45,921 nucleotides of DNA from an uncultured Bacteroidales bacterium (GCA_903915465.1 CAIWTA010000034.1:1-45921), one strand, 5' to 3'; shown: positions 19,704 through 29,320, counted from the first letter of the stretch. Notes: generated by a model not told the origin, from the sequence alone. A program made the numbers and translations.

Positions 19704-19940
19704 ATGAAGAAGTACTTAAAAATAATTGCTACCCTGGTAGTTTTTCATGGGATTATGGTAATGAATACTTTTGCTGATCCACCCGACATGCTAAACCCAC
19801 CGAATCCCGGAAGTTCTCCTATCGGTAATGGTAATCCCGTTGGTGCACCAATTGATGAGGGGTTGGGCTTTCTTTTGATTCTCAGTGCATGCTATGGCGC
19901 AAGGAAAATTTATTCAATAAAAAATTCACTGATAAAATGA
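19704..19940 (+). CDS. Small PID-CTERM-like protein (78 aa)
   Basis: Signal peptide, PPNPGSSPIGNGNPVGAPIDEG, then hydrophobic LGFLLILSACYGARKIYSIKN; contains a literal PID motif before the helix. Confidence 0.72.
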   Translation: MKKYLKIIATLVVFHGIMVMNTFADPPDMLNPPNPGSSPIGNGNPVGAPIDEGLGFLLILSACYGARKIYSIKNSLIK

Positions 19941-20093
19941 GGCACTTACCTGCCTGACTTACCAAATATTTTGGCTAATCTTTTTCCCAATATATTGAGA
20001 ATATTATGTATCTTTGTATGGATAAAAACCTGACAACCAATTTTGCAGTCATAATAGACACGCACAATATAATGATTTCAGGGAGCTGCACAG

Positions 20094-22124
20094 ATGTCAT
20101 TAAAGATATTCTCTATGTTACCTCTTCACACGACTCGTGTCGTCGGACGTTTTCGTTCAACGATCCTCCTGGCTTTTTTTCTTTTTGGGGTTCAGTTAAT
20201 ATTTGCTCAAATACCTACCGGATATTATACTTCGGCCGTTGGCACCGGAGCTACCTTGAAGACTGCTTTGTACAACATCATCAAGGGACATACGGTCAAG
20301 AGCTATGATTATATATGGACTGCTTATTATACCACAGATGTAAGGTCAGATGGTAAGGTATGGGACATGTATTCTGATATCCCCGGGGGAACGCCACCTT
20401 ATGAGTTTACGCTTGGATCCGGGCAATGTGGTTCCGGTGGAGTTTCTGCAGAGGGACAATGTTACAGCCGTGAACATTCCTTCCCGAAAAGCTGGTTTGG
20501 CGGAGAAGTGTCGCCGATGTACACGGATATTTTTCACATATACCCTACGGATCAATACGTCAATAACAGAAGGAGCGACAATCCTTACGGAAAAGTAAAT
20601 AGTCCAACATGGACATCTTTGAATGGAAGTAAAGTAGGGCCTTGTGTAACTCCCGGCTTTACGGGAACCGTTTTTGAGCCCCGTGATGACTTTAAAGGGG
20701 ATTTCGCACGAACTTATTTTTATATGGCAACCCGTTACGAAAATGTTATTGCTACCTGGCAAAACAATAATCCCGGGGGCGCTGCTATTCTGGATGGAAC
20801 ATCTTACCCGGTATATCAAACCTGGTATCTGAATATGCTTCTTGAATGGAATGCACAAGATCCTGTATCGCAAAAAGAGATTGACCGAAACAACGCAGTT
20901 TATGCGATTCAAAATAACCGAAATCCATTTATTGACCACCCGGAATACGCTCTAGCTATATGGGTTCCCGGCATTCCAACAACAACAACACTCGCAGCAA
21001 CAAATGTTACTGCAAGCGGAGCCACCTTAAATGGAACTGTCAATCCTAATGGAGTTGCCACGAACTATCATTTTGAATGGGGTACGACACCAGGATATGG
21101 GAATTCTACAACAACAACTTCGGCTGGATCTGGCTCCGGCAATGTCAGCGTAAATGCCGGTATCACGAGTCTGGCCTCAGGAACAATCTATCATTACCGC
21201 CTTGTTGCAGTCAACAGTAATGGGACCTCCAACGGAACCGATCTTATGTTGACAACTTTAACTCCGACATTAGCGGTTTCTCCTTCCGACCGACCTGTTC
21301 CTGCTCCTTCAGGGAACACTTCTTTTGCCGTGACATCCAACTCGAATTGGACAGCCTCAAGCAATCAAACCTGGTGTACAGTTACACCTTCAGGTTCGGG
21401 AAATGGCACTATTACTGCAACTTATTCAACGAATTCAACAATTGTGCTCCGGGTAGCCAATATAACGGTCACTGTTTCCGGCCTATCACCTATTGTAGTA
21501 ACAGTTACTCAGTCCGGATCTGCGTCTACATTATCGGTCACACCTTCCGACCGACCTGTTACAGCACTTTCAGGAAACACTTCTTTTACTGTGACATCCA
21601 ACGCGAATTGGACAGCCTCAAGTAATCAAATATGGTGTACAGTTACGCCCTCGGGGTCAGGAAACGGAACAATAACTGCAACTTATTCTATCAATTCAAC
21701 AATCGTTCAACGTGTGGCAAATGTGACTGTGACGGTTACCGGTTTGACTCCGGTTATTGTGACCGTAACACAGGCTGGCGTAGCACTGCCGCCGGAGCCG
21801 ACAAATTTTCCAACTAATTTTTCCGCTTTTAATATCATCCTCCACTGGACTGATGCAACCGGAGCCGTTGTTCCGACGGGTTATCTCGTCCGAATGAGTA
21901 GTATGGATTTCAGCGCCATTCCGATTCCTGTGGATGGAATCCCTGTCCCAACCGGTGCTTCGGATAAAAATGTCCTCAGCGGAGTGCAGGAAGCATGGTT
22001 CGGAAATCTGACACCAAATACAACATATTATTTCAAAATATTCGGTTATCAGGGATCCGGAAGCAGCATCGACTATAAAACCGATGGTGCGGTTCCCCAG
22101 GTTCAGAAAACTACGCAACCATAA
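20094..22124 (+). CDS. Secreted endonuclease I family nuclease with Fn3-like and tandem BACON-like domains
   Basis: GYYTSAVGTGATLKTALYNIIKGHT...GQCYSREHSFPKSWFGG...DIFHIYPTDQYVNNRRSDNPYG is the endonuclease I signature; followed by two nearly identical NWTASSNQxWCTVTPSGSGNGTITATYS repeats. Start codon uncertain (20094 or the next ATG at 20115). Confidence 0.85.
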   Translation: MSLKIFSMLPLHTTRVVGRFRSTILLAFFLFGVQLIFAQIPTGYYTSAVGTGATLKTALYNIIKGHTVKSYDYIWTAYYTTDVRSDGKVWDMYSDIPGGTPPYEFTLGSGQCGSGGVSAEGQCYSREHSFPKSWFGGEVSPMYTDIFHIYPTDQYVNNRRSDNPYGKVNSPTWTSLNGSKVGPCVTPGFTGTVFEPRDDFKGDFARTYFYMATRYENVIATWQNNNPGGAAILDGTSYPVYQTWYLNMLLEWNAQDPVSQKEIDRNNAVYAIQNNRNPFIDHPEYALAIWVPGIPTTTTLAATNVTASGATLNGTVNPNGVATNYHFEWGTTPGYGNSTTTTSAGSGSGNVSVNAGITSLASGTIYHYRLVAVNSNGTSNGTDLMLTTLTPTLAVSPSDRPVPAPSGNTSFAVTSNSNWTASSNQTWCTVTPSGSGNGTITATYSTNSTIVLRVANITVTVSGLSPIVVTVTQSGSASTLSVTPSDRPVTALSGNTSFTVTSNANWTASSNQIWCTVTPSGSGNGTITATYSINSTIVQRVANVTVTVTGLTPVIVTVTQAGVALPPEPTNFPTNFSAFNIILHWTDATGAVVPTGYLVRMSSMDFSAIPIPVDGIPVPTGASDKNVLSGVQEAWFGNLTPNTTYYFKIFGYQGSGSSIDYKTDGAVPQVQKTTQP

Positions 22125-22161
22125 GGGTTACAAAGGAGATTCTTCAGGGCAATTATCAGAA

Positions 22162-22977
22162 TCAGGAGAATTGGGGGATGTCTCCAATTTGTTCGTTTGT
22201 TAATCCCTCCGGGTCATATCCTGCACTTTTGCATAGCAGGAAAATTTTTGCGGATTTGGAGAGGAGATCCATTGTATCATACGCTTCAATAACAGAAATT
22301 CCGGTGGCCAGTAGTCCATGTTTCTCCCACACGACCACAGGATGAGTTTCCAATTCTTTGACGGTTGCCATTGCAATTGATTCAGTTCCCGGTAAGGAAT
22401 ATGGAACAAAACCAATCCCCTGAGGAACAAACATTTTGGTTTCAGGATGCATGCCAAAAAGCAGTTTGTTAAGTGCAACAGCAGATTTAAACTCTTTTAT
22501 TTGAGAGAGTGCAATAAATTCAGGAACATGGGCATGTACCACGACTTTCATTTCCGGATGCGATCGTTTTAACATTTCCTGGATTGCCAGATGGGTAGGA
22601 AGTTCCGAAGTAGGTATAAGTTTTTGCCTGTTTGGTAAGCCAGATCTGAATTCCGACATCCGATATCCTTTACCGGTCGCATCAATTTGTATAAAACACA
22701 ACCCTTTTTCGGGCGCTTTGGCCAGATCGCGCATACGGACTCCGGTGGCAGTGAGCATGAAAATATTCCTTGCCAGGTAAGAAAGATCCACAGATAACGG
22801 ATATACATCATAATCAGTAAAGAAATTCACTCTTTCTGGTAACAAGTCTGTAATGTTCACAGAAATATTTCCTGCATTTCGTTCAGCCCACCCCTTTTCC
22901 CAGAGGTATTGAGCGACCTCCACAACCTCTGAAATAACGTTTTTAATCTTCTCGTTCAGAAATAATCCATGACTCAT
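22162..22977 (-). CDS. rhaD: Class II aldolase, rhamnulose-1-phosphate aldolase-like
   Basis: KGWAERNAGNIS, TSELPTHLAIQ, VVHAHVPEFIALS, WEKHGLLATG...AYDTMDLLSKSAKIFL; length and motifs resemble E. coli RhaD. Confidence 0.75.
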   Translation of the reverse strand: MSHGLFLNEKIKNVISEVVEVAQYLWEKGWAERNAGNISVNITDLLPERVNFFTDYDVYPLSVDLSYLARNIFMLTATGVRMRDLAKAPEKGLCFIQIDATGKGYRMSEFRSGLPNRQKLIPTSELPTHLAIQEMLKRSHPEMKVVVHAHVPEFIALSQIKEFKSAVALNKLLFGMHPETKMFVPQGIGFVPYSLPGTESIAMATVKELETHPVVVWEKHGLLATGISVIEAYDTMDLLSKSAKIFLLCKSAGYDPEGLTNEQIGDIPQFS

Positions 22978-22996
22978 AAAATACTTCCTTTGCTTT

Positions 22997-23470
22997 TTAT
23001 CTTCTTTTATTTTTAAAGAACGTTGTTATCAAAGTTGAACATTCGTGTTGCAAAATCCCGGATTCTACTTCGGTTTTCGGATGAAGTATTTGCTGCCGGA
23101 TCAACCGGTACCCACGTTTTTTATCGTCAGCGCCATACACCAGTTTTTCAAGCTGTGCCCAGAAAATTGCGCCTGCACACATGATACAGGGTTCAAGCGT
23201 CACATAAAGTGTGCATTCATTCAGATATTTTCCTCCCAGGTGGTCTGAAGCAGCGGTAATGGCTTGCATTTCTGCATGTGCAGTAACATCAGTCAATGCT
23301 TCAGAGAGATTATGCGCACGGGCAATTATCCGGTTCTGGCAAACCACAATTGCGCCGATCGGAACCTCATTCCGTTCGAGGGCTTTCTGTGCTTCTTTGA
23401 GCGCTTCATTCATGAAATATTCGTAAGAATACCGCTCGTATCCAGGCGTTTTCGTCATCATTTTTGGCAC
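22997..23470 (-). CDS. tadA: tRNA-specific adenosine deaminase / nucleoside deaminase
   Basis: HAEMQAI and PCIMCAGA zinc-deaminase motifs. Confidence 0.88.
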   Translation of the reverse strand: MPKMMTKTPGYERYSYEYFMNEALKEAQKALERNEVPIGAIVVCQNRIIARAHNLSEALTDVTAHAEMQAITAASDHLGGKYLNECTLYVTLEPCIMCAGAIFWAQLEKLVYGADDKKRGYRLIRQQILHPKTEVESGILQHECSTLITTFFKNKRR

Positions 23471-23523
23471 ATTATCAATATCGTTCTATTACCTGCTTTT
23501 ACTTATGCAGAATTAGAATTGTG

Positions 23524-26262
23524 TTAATTTTTGATAACTTTTACCGTTTTCAATTGCTGACCATCTTCATAAAGTGTGACAAAATATATTCCATCCGGTT
23601 TTCCGGCCAGATTAACATGATCAATCCAGCTTCCATTGGAGGATTGTTTCGTCTCTTCAAATACAAATTTTCCTGCCTGATCGTATATCCTGACGGAAAT
23701 TTGTTTCTTGCCGTTTGATTTGTAGGAAATGTTCAGCAAATCATTTGTCGGGTTTGGATAGACTAAGAATTCATTTTCCGGTAATTGGTTAATTCCTAAA
23801 ACGACATCCCATATTGTGGTGAAGAATCCCCGTCCGTGAGTGGCTGCCAGAACGGTGTTGTCGGATTCCCGTAGGTTAAGCATATCGACTCTTACATTTG
23901 CCATACCATTAACTTCGGGAGCCCATGTCACTCCATCTTCGTTCAGGTTACTGGTGGTCCAGATTCCTGTTTCCGTAGCAAGCATAGCTTGTTTTGAATT
24001 TTCCGGATGAAAAATGCCCCAACGAATCGGCATGTCAGGAAGATTTCCTTCGCGATTATGCCATGATTGCCCACCATCGTATGTCACAAAAACTGAAGGA
24101 ACTCCATAATTGGAAAACGTAACAAGAAGAGTGTCTTCCGAACCATTCACATCAATGCTGGAGATATTGGCAACCGGAAAACCGGACCCTGTAATTTCTG
24201 CTGATGAGGGATTTGTCTGCGCATGCTGAATTCTGAAGAGCTGGCCAGATTGCGTTCCAAGATACAATATTGTATTTCCTGAAGGTGAGTAGGGAGACCA
24301 TTTTACTGCTGAAAAGTAGACCTGCGCCCCGGTATTGACGGGAACAAAGCCTCCATAATACCCATATGATGTGATATCATCAATTCGCAGAATATTATCA
24401 AGAAAGTTCCCGGCAAAGTCGCATGCATTGGCATAGAGGGTATTATTCTTATAGTCATAGTCGGCTGGATTGACAAACACGCCACTTTGATAAAAATCGG
24501 TAATATCATTCTGATAAGCTCCGTAATCAAAAATGATGTATTGATTATAATAAACAGACGAGATCATATAGTTCGGTTCGTCTTTATCGTAAAAACAGAA
24601 GGCGCCATCTCCTCCGCTAACCATACTATTAAGTGAGAGAGGATCGCCAACATATTGCAAACTGCCATTATCCTGCAAACCTCCGAGAAATACATTAGTA
24701 CCGTTACCCGGTTGGATGGCGCAAGTATAAAACTGAAGTGTGTTGTAATTTTTATTCCTTTCCTGGAATGTCGGGGAATCAGAAGTTGCATCGGAAGTAA
24801 AAAACACGCCTCCATCGGTGCCAAGGATTAATTCGTCCGAAGACCCCGGTTTAAACTGCATAATATGCTGATCAGCGTGAACGTATTGAGGCCCGCCTGC
24901 ATTATACATAAGACTCCAGTCACTCACCCGGTCCCACGAAATTCCGCCATCTGTTGTTTTCTGAACATCCAGTCCTCCTATATAAACATTGTCAGGATTG
25001 TTTGGATCCACTGCAATATCAAGTGCATGCCATGCGATGTTTGCAAAATTCGGCTGTCCATTGGCATCCCATGGCAAATTTTTCCGAACCCAGCTGGTAC
25101 CCTGGTTGCCTGAGCGATAAATCCGGTAACAATAAAAGTAGTTAAACCCATTGAACGAACTGGTAAACCCCTGAGCAATAAGCGCATATACTACTGCAGG
25201 ATCGGAAGGTGAACAAGCAAGAACGACGCGCCCCGGAATTGTTTTTGCGGTATCACCTATTATTTCATTCCTGAAAGTTTCATTGACTGTCCAAGAACCG
25301 GTAGTACCGGCATCAGAATAGAGTATTGTAGCTGCTCCGTGATTTTCAAGGTCAGGCATTGTTCCTACAAAAATCCTTCCGGTCGAATTCATCATAACAT
25401 CTGAAGGTGAATAGGGAACACTTTGTCCCTGGATGTCCGGCAAAACCTGTTGCCAGGTGCTTCCACCATCAGTTGAACGAAACAGCCCGTCGGATGGAAA
25501 AGCATGATGTATTCCATGATATAACCCGGAAACAACACCGGCATAGATCACGCTGTTGCCTGCTTCGTTTCGTACAACGATTTTCGTTATGTAAGCAAAA
25601 TTTAAGGTGGACGGGAGTATGCTCCAGGTTTGTCCGCCATCTGTGGATTTCCAGATACCATCTCCCATTCCAGAAGATTCCCTATACGTTTGCAAGGCAG
25701 TCTCGGGTTCTCCTGTACCCACATAAAAAGTTAACGGATTTACCGGATCGTACGTTATACAGCGGACGGATAAGCAGCTCCAGAAATCTCCTATGGCGAC
25801 CCATGAAACATTTGGGTTTGTAATATCGGTATTGTACCAAAGACCGCCGGTAACTCCTCCTGCCCATACTTTCCGGTGGTCAGGATCATTTGGATCATAC
25901 ATAAGCGCGCGTGTACGTCCTCCCATATCCGCTGGGTATCCGGTCCAATGAAGGCCGGAATTAGCTGATTTCAGCGCTTGTGCAGCTTTTGTCTGAAAAT
26001 ATGCTGCAAGAAGGCGTTGCCGGGGAATTGTTCCCGTTTCAGGATCCAGTGTTTTTAAATAATCCTGAAGAGCCGCTATTCCTGGTTGATCTACTGCACT
26101 CTCATATTTCTTAAGTGTACTTTGTGGCGACGATTTCCAGCATTTGTTTTTCAGAAAGGATTCATACCGTAGCCGCTGGAATTTGGCAGAGTGTTTGTAA
26201 GAGACTAAAGACCCAATGATAATGGCTACAATAATAATTGCAGGAATGAATACTTTTTTCAT
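23524..26262 (-). CDS. Secreted beta-propeller (BNR/VPS10-like) protein with T9SS sorting domain
   Basis: Asp-box-like repeats (STDGGQTWSIL, STDGGSTWQQV, TTDGGISWDRV, TYDGGQSWHNR); C-terminus FLVYPNPTNDLLNISYKSNG...GIYFVTLYEDGQQLKTVKVIKN. Confidence 0.87.
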   Translation of the reverse strand: MKKVFIPAIIIVAIIIGSLVSYKHSAKFQRLRYESFLKNKCWKSSPQSTLKKYESAVDQPGIAALQDYLKTLDPETGTIPRQRLLAAYFQTKAAQALKSANSGLHWTGYPADMGGRTRALMYDPNDPDHRKVWAGGVTGGLWYNTDITNPNVSWVAIGDFWSCLSVRCITYDPVNPLTFYVGTGEPETALQTYRESSGMGDGIWKSTDGGQTWSILPSTLNFAYITKIVVRNEAGNSVIYAGVVSGLYHGIHHAFPSDGLFRSTDGGSTWQQVLPDIQGQSVPYSPSDVMMNSTGRIFVGTMPDLENHGAATILYSDAGTTGSWTVNETFRNEIIGDTAKTIPGRVVLACSPSDPAVVYALIAQGFTSSFNGFNYFYCYRIYRSGNQGTSWVRKNLPWDANGQPNFANIAWHALDIAVDPNNPDNVYIGGLDVQKTTDGGISWDRVSDWSLMYNAGGPQYVHADQHIMQFKPGSSDELILGTDGGVFFTSDATSDSPTFQERNKNYNTLQFYTCAIQPGNGTNVFLGGLQDNGSLQYVGDPLSLNSMVSGGDGAFCFYDKDEPNYMISSVYYNQYIIFDYGAYQNDITDFYQSGVFVNPADYDYKNNTLYANACDFAGNFLDNILRIDDITSYGYYGGFVPVNTGAQVYFSAVKWSPYSPSGNTILYLGTQSGQLFRIQHAQTNPSSAEITGSGFPVANISSIDVNGSEDTLLVTFSNYGVPSVFVTYDGGQSWHNREGNLPDMPIRWGIFHPENSKQAMLATETGIWTTSNLNEDGVTWAPEVNGMANVRVDMLNLRESDNTVLAATHGRGFFTTIWDVVLGINQLPENEFLVYPNPTNDLLNISYKSNGKKQISVRIYDQAGKFVFEETKQSSNGSWIDHVNLAGKPDGIYFVTLYEDGQQLKTVKVIKN

Positions 26263-26300
26263 AATACCGGATTTATAGGATTATTGTTTGATGTCTCCTC

Positions 26301-27035
26301 TCACAAAGTTATGGAATTTTTCGCAGGATCTGTTTCAACAGGTTTTTCCGGTAAAGGCATAAGTTTTTTAAGCTCTTCCAGTGGGTATGCATCCCTCAGA
26401 TGATATGGTCCGATCCTGGTCCGGCATAACGCAGTGAGATGCGCCCCGGAGTTAAGCAGTTTCCCAAAATCCCTGGCCAAAGAACGAATGTATGTTCCTT
26501 TGCTGCAGGCAATCCTGAAATCCACTTCCGGCAGTCGGATGGCGGCGATTTCGAACATAGAGATATGGACCTGCCTCAGAGGAATTACCAGCTCCTGTTC
26601 ATTCCTGGCATATTTATACGCCCTTCTTCCTTTCACCTTGACAGCGGAGAAAATTGGTGGCAATTGCTCCTGCGATCCTGAGAGGTTAAGCGCAGCAACC
26701 CGGATTTCTTCTTCTGTGATATGTTCCCATGGATAACTTTGGTCGATCTCCTTTTCCAGGTCAAAAGAAGCAGTAGTCGCTCCAAGCCGGAAAGTGCCTG
26801 TATATTCTTTATCTAAGTCTTTAAATTGCTCGATCTGTTTTGTCATCCGGCCAGTGCAGACAATAAGCAGTCCGGTTGCTAAAGGGTCCAGGGTTCCTGC
26901 ATGCCCGATCTTGATTTTTTTTATCCCGAGATGTTTACGGATGTAGTTACGCACCACATTTACTACATCAAAAGATGTCCATCTATAGGGTTTATCTATC
27001 AGAAGAATTTCTCCTTTTTCAAAGTCAAAGATCAT
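26301..27035 (-). CDS. truB: tRNA pseudouridine(55) synthase
   Basis: GEILLIDKPYRWTSFDVVNVVR...KIGHAGTLDPLATGLLIVCTGRMTK; GTYIRSLARDFG. Confidence 0.95.
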   Translation of the reverse strand: MIFDFEKGEILLIDKPYRWTSFDVVNVVRNYIRKHLGIKKIKIGHAGTLDPLATGLLIVCTGRMTKQIEQFKDLDKEYTGTFRLGATTASFDLEKEIDQSYPWEHITEEEIRVAALNLSGSQEQLPPIFSAVKVKGRRAYKYARNEQELVIPLRQVHISMFEIAAIRLPEVDFRIACSKGTYIRSLARDFGKLLNSGAHLTALCRTRIGPYHLRDAYPLEELKKLMPLPEKPVETDPAKNSITL

Positions 27036-27102
27036 ACCTGATATAGAGTCTGATTAATGTTTATTTCCTGGACTTTCAAATCAAAAACAATAATATACTT
27101 TT

Positions 27103-27208
27103 GCGCTCAGGCCGCGCGGGCCTCGTCACCACACCGCAGCTGCGCCTTCCTCTATCTCACTTCGTTCGATTTCCGGCTTCGCCGGAACCGAAGAAGCCAA
27201 GGCTGCTT
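27103..27208. repeat. GC-rich palindromic island between uppP and truB
   Basis: AGGCC-GCGCG-GGCCT (27109-27123), CGCAGCTGCG (27135-27144), TTCCGGC-TTC-GCCGGAA (27171-27187) and AAGAAGCC-AA-GGCTGCTT (27191-27208, one mismatch) within 100 bp of otherwise AT-rich DNA. Confidence 0.6.
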
Positions 27209-27254
27209 ATATGGTGACTGTTCTTTCATGAAAAGATTGATGACTTCAAGAAAA

Positions 27255-28061
27255 TCAAAGGATGGTGAAATTGTTTCCAAGGGCAAGAAAAATAATGATT
27301 GCCAGGCCGACAATGATCCGGTAGTACCCGAATGCCCTGAATCCATATTTGGTAAGGTATGCAATGAAGGCTTTAATGGCAATAATAGCAACGACGAAGG
27401 CAATGAGATTACCGGTTATCAGAAACATCACATTTTGGTGCGTCAAAATTTCGGGATTATCTTTATGCGCATCCCACAAACTTTTCGCAAAAGCTCCGGC
27501 AAGCGTAGGAACTGCCAGGAAAAATGAAAATTCAGCAGCCAGTTTTCGTGTCAGCTTTTGTTGCATGCCGCCAATGATCGTAGCCGCGCTTCGGCTGAAT
27601 CCTGGAAAGATAATCGCAAGCAGTTGAAACACTCCGATGATAAGGGATTTTTTATATGACACCTCTTCCACCTTTTCTAAATTTGGATTCTTAAACCAGT
27701 TATCGACGAAAATTAGTATTATCCCGCCAAGGAACATCACAACTGCGATGAACATTGGTTTTTCAAGCACATTGTCGATGTGTTTTTTTATCAGAAGACC
27801 TACAATAGCGGCAGGAAGGAAGGCAATAAATAGTTTAAGGTAAAAACTGAATTGTTTAAAATCAATGAACTTTCTCCAATAAATCAGCAGCACCGAAATG
27901 ATGGCGCCAAATTGGATGTTTTCAATAAATAACTTGGTGAAGGGTTCTTTTTCAATGCCCAGAAAAGCAGAGGCAAGTGCCATATGGCCTGTGGAAGAAA
28001 TCGGAAGAAACTCAGTAATGCCCTCGATAATGGCAATAATGACAGCTTGGAAAAGGGACAT
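27255..28061 (-). CDS. uppP: Undecaprenyl-diphosphatase
   Basis: EGITEFLPISSTGHMALA motif, multi-pass membrane protein, FPGFSRSAATI motif. Confidence 0.95.
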   Translation of the reverse strand: MSLFQAVIIAIIEGITEFLPISSTGHMALASAFLGIEKEPFTKLFIENIQFGAIISVLLIYWRKFIDFKQFSFYLKLFIAFLPAAIVGLLIKKHIDNVLEKPMFIAVVMFLGGIILIFVDNWFKNPNLEKVEEVSYKKSLIIGVFQLLAIIFPGFSRSAATIIGGMQQKLTRKLAAEFSFFLAVPTLAGAFAKSLWDAHKDNPEILTHQNVMFLITGNLIAFVVAIIAIKAFIAYLTKYGFRAFGYYRIIVGLAIIIFLALGNNFTIL

Positions 28062-28062
28062 T

Positions 28063-28326
28063 TTATTCCTTTGGTTTCTTCATGATGGCAAAGATCTCGA
28101 TTACATAACCGGTCAGCACCAGGATGGGGGCCAGGGTAATGTGCTGAAAATCGAAAATAGCCGGGCTGAAGACATTGGGATCATTGGATCCGCCGCCAAT
28201 CATAAGTATAAAACCAACAGCAATAAAGGCTAATCCAATAAAAAGTAACCGATAATTTTCTTTCCCGAAAGCAAATTCATTGATCTTTTTCGCAACCGGA
28301 ACTTGTTTTTTAATATCTTTTTCCAT
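28063..28326 (-). CDS. DUF3098 family small membrane protein
   Basis: Two hydrophobic segments; NYRLLFIGLAFIAVGFILMIGGGSNDPNVFSPAIFDFQHITLAPILVLTGYVIEIFAIMKKP; lies between ftsX and uppP as is common in Bacteroidetes. Confidence 0.82.
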   Translation of the reverse strand: MEKDIKKQVPVAKKINEFAFGKENYRLLFIGLAFIAVGFILMIGGGSNDPNVFSPAIFDFQHITLAPILVLTGYVIEIFAIMKKPKE

Positions 28327-28373
28327 TTTTCTAAAATCAAAATCGGAACAAAATTACAGTTTATTTTTGGAAA

Positions 28374-29252
28374 TCAATGGTATAAATCATCAGTTTTCAT
28401 CCGCAGGTACTTTCTGACAGCCATCCAGGTTGAGAGCCAGGAAAGCAATACACCAAGCACAACGATGGAAACAATAAGTATGATGTACATCTCAAGGTCG
28501 GCGACCTGATAAAGTTCAGGAATTTCCTGAAATGCCAGAGACACAAGGAGAAGCAACAGGCCAAGGGCGATCAGTGAACTTATAAGTCCATTGAGAATGC
28601 CATTCCGGACATAAGGCCGGCAAATAAATGTTCGTGTGGCGCCCACCAGTTGCATGGTCCGGAGGTGAAACCGTTTCGAATACACTGAAAGCCTGATGGT
28701 ATTGTTAATCAAAGCAATGGAAATTATCAGCAGAATAATGCTGAATCCAAGAATAAACAAGCTAATCCTTTCGATGTTTTGGTTCACCATTTCTACGAGT
28801 GATTTTTGGTAAAAAACCTCCTTCACTTCAGGATTCGATAACAGCTTTTGCTCAATCTTTCCAACTTGTTCCAGGTTGGCATAATCCGCTTTGAGCCGAA
28901 GATCGATGGTGGGAAGGAGAGGATTGTAACCAAGAAACCCGATGAAATCTTCTCCCAACTCTTTCTTTAATTGAATTGCAGCTTTTTCTTTTGGAATATA
29001 TTCTGTCGATTTTACAAACTCTTCCCGGTCAAGTTTTTTCTGGAAAGCGATAATCATACCTTCTTTTACACCATCCTTCATCATGATCGAAAAGCCGATG
29101 TTTTCTTTCGCGTAGTTCGCAAGCTTCCTGGCGTTAAGTACCAACATTCCGAGCAACCCCAGCATGAACAACACCAAAGTAATACTGATTACCGTTGAGA
29201 CATAGGAGGTCCGGATTCTTCTTTTGTAGTATTTATTTCCCCGGGGTTTCAT
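28374..29252 (-). CDS. ftsX: Cell division protein FtsX-like permease
   Basis: ORF track starts at 29402, but the residues before MKPRGNKYYKRRIRTSYVSTVISITLVLFMLG are non-conserved-looking and overlap a tandem repeat, so the likely start is 29252. C-terminal LQLVGATRTFICRPYVRNGILNG motif. Confidence 0.88.
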   Translation of the reverse strand: MKPRGNKYYKRRIRTSYVSTVISITLVLFMLGLLGMLVLNARKLANYAKENIGFSIMMKDGVKEGMIIAFQKKLDREEFVKSTEYIPKEKAAIQLKKELGEDFIGFLGYNPLLPTIDLRLKADYANLEQVGKIEQKLLSNPEVKEVFYQKSLVEMVNQNIERISLFILGFSIILLIISIALINNTIRLSVYSKRFHLRTMQLVGATRTFICRPYVRNGILNGLISSLIALGLLLLLVSLAFQEIPELYQVADLEMYIILIVSIVVLGVLLSWLSTWMAVRKYLRMKTDDLYH

Positions 29253-29320
29253 AATTCCTGGATTGTGAAGCGAAAGTACATGAAAATTTTTAGTTGCTGA
29301 TATTTTTCTAATTTCGCAGA

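Noticed and set aside
20006-20308. 100-aa ORF overlapping the start of the endonuclease gene
   Set aside because: Different frame from the well-supported endonuclease I CDS and no protein-like motifs.
20346-20939. 197-aa antisense ORF inside the endonuclease gene (and similar antisense ORFs throughout)
   Set aside because: Shadow ORFs opposite strongly supported coding regions; no domains recognised.
22125-22161. Possible terminator between the convergent endonuclease and rhaD-like genes
   Set aside because: Only a weak GATTCT/AGAATC 6-bp stem with a 14-nt loop; not enough support.
27103-27208. Possible tRNA gene in the GC-rich palindromic island
   Set aside because: No cloverleaf with T-arm GTTCRANNC or acceptor pairing could be fitted.
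27057-27527. 156-aa + strand ORF across the GC-rich island and uppP
   Set aside because: Mostly antisense to uppP and non-protein-like; the island is better explained as structured DNA/RNA.
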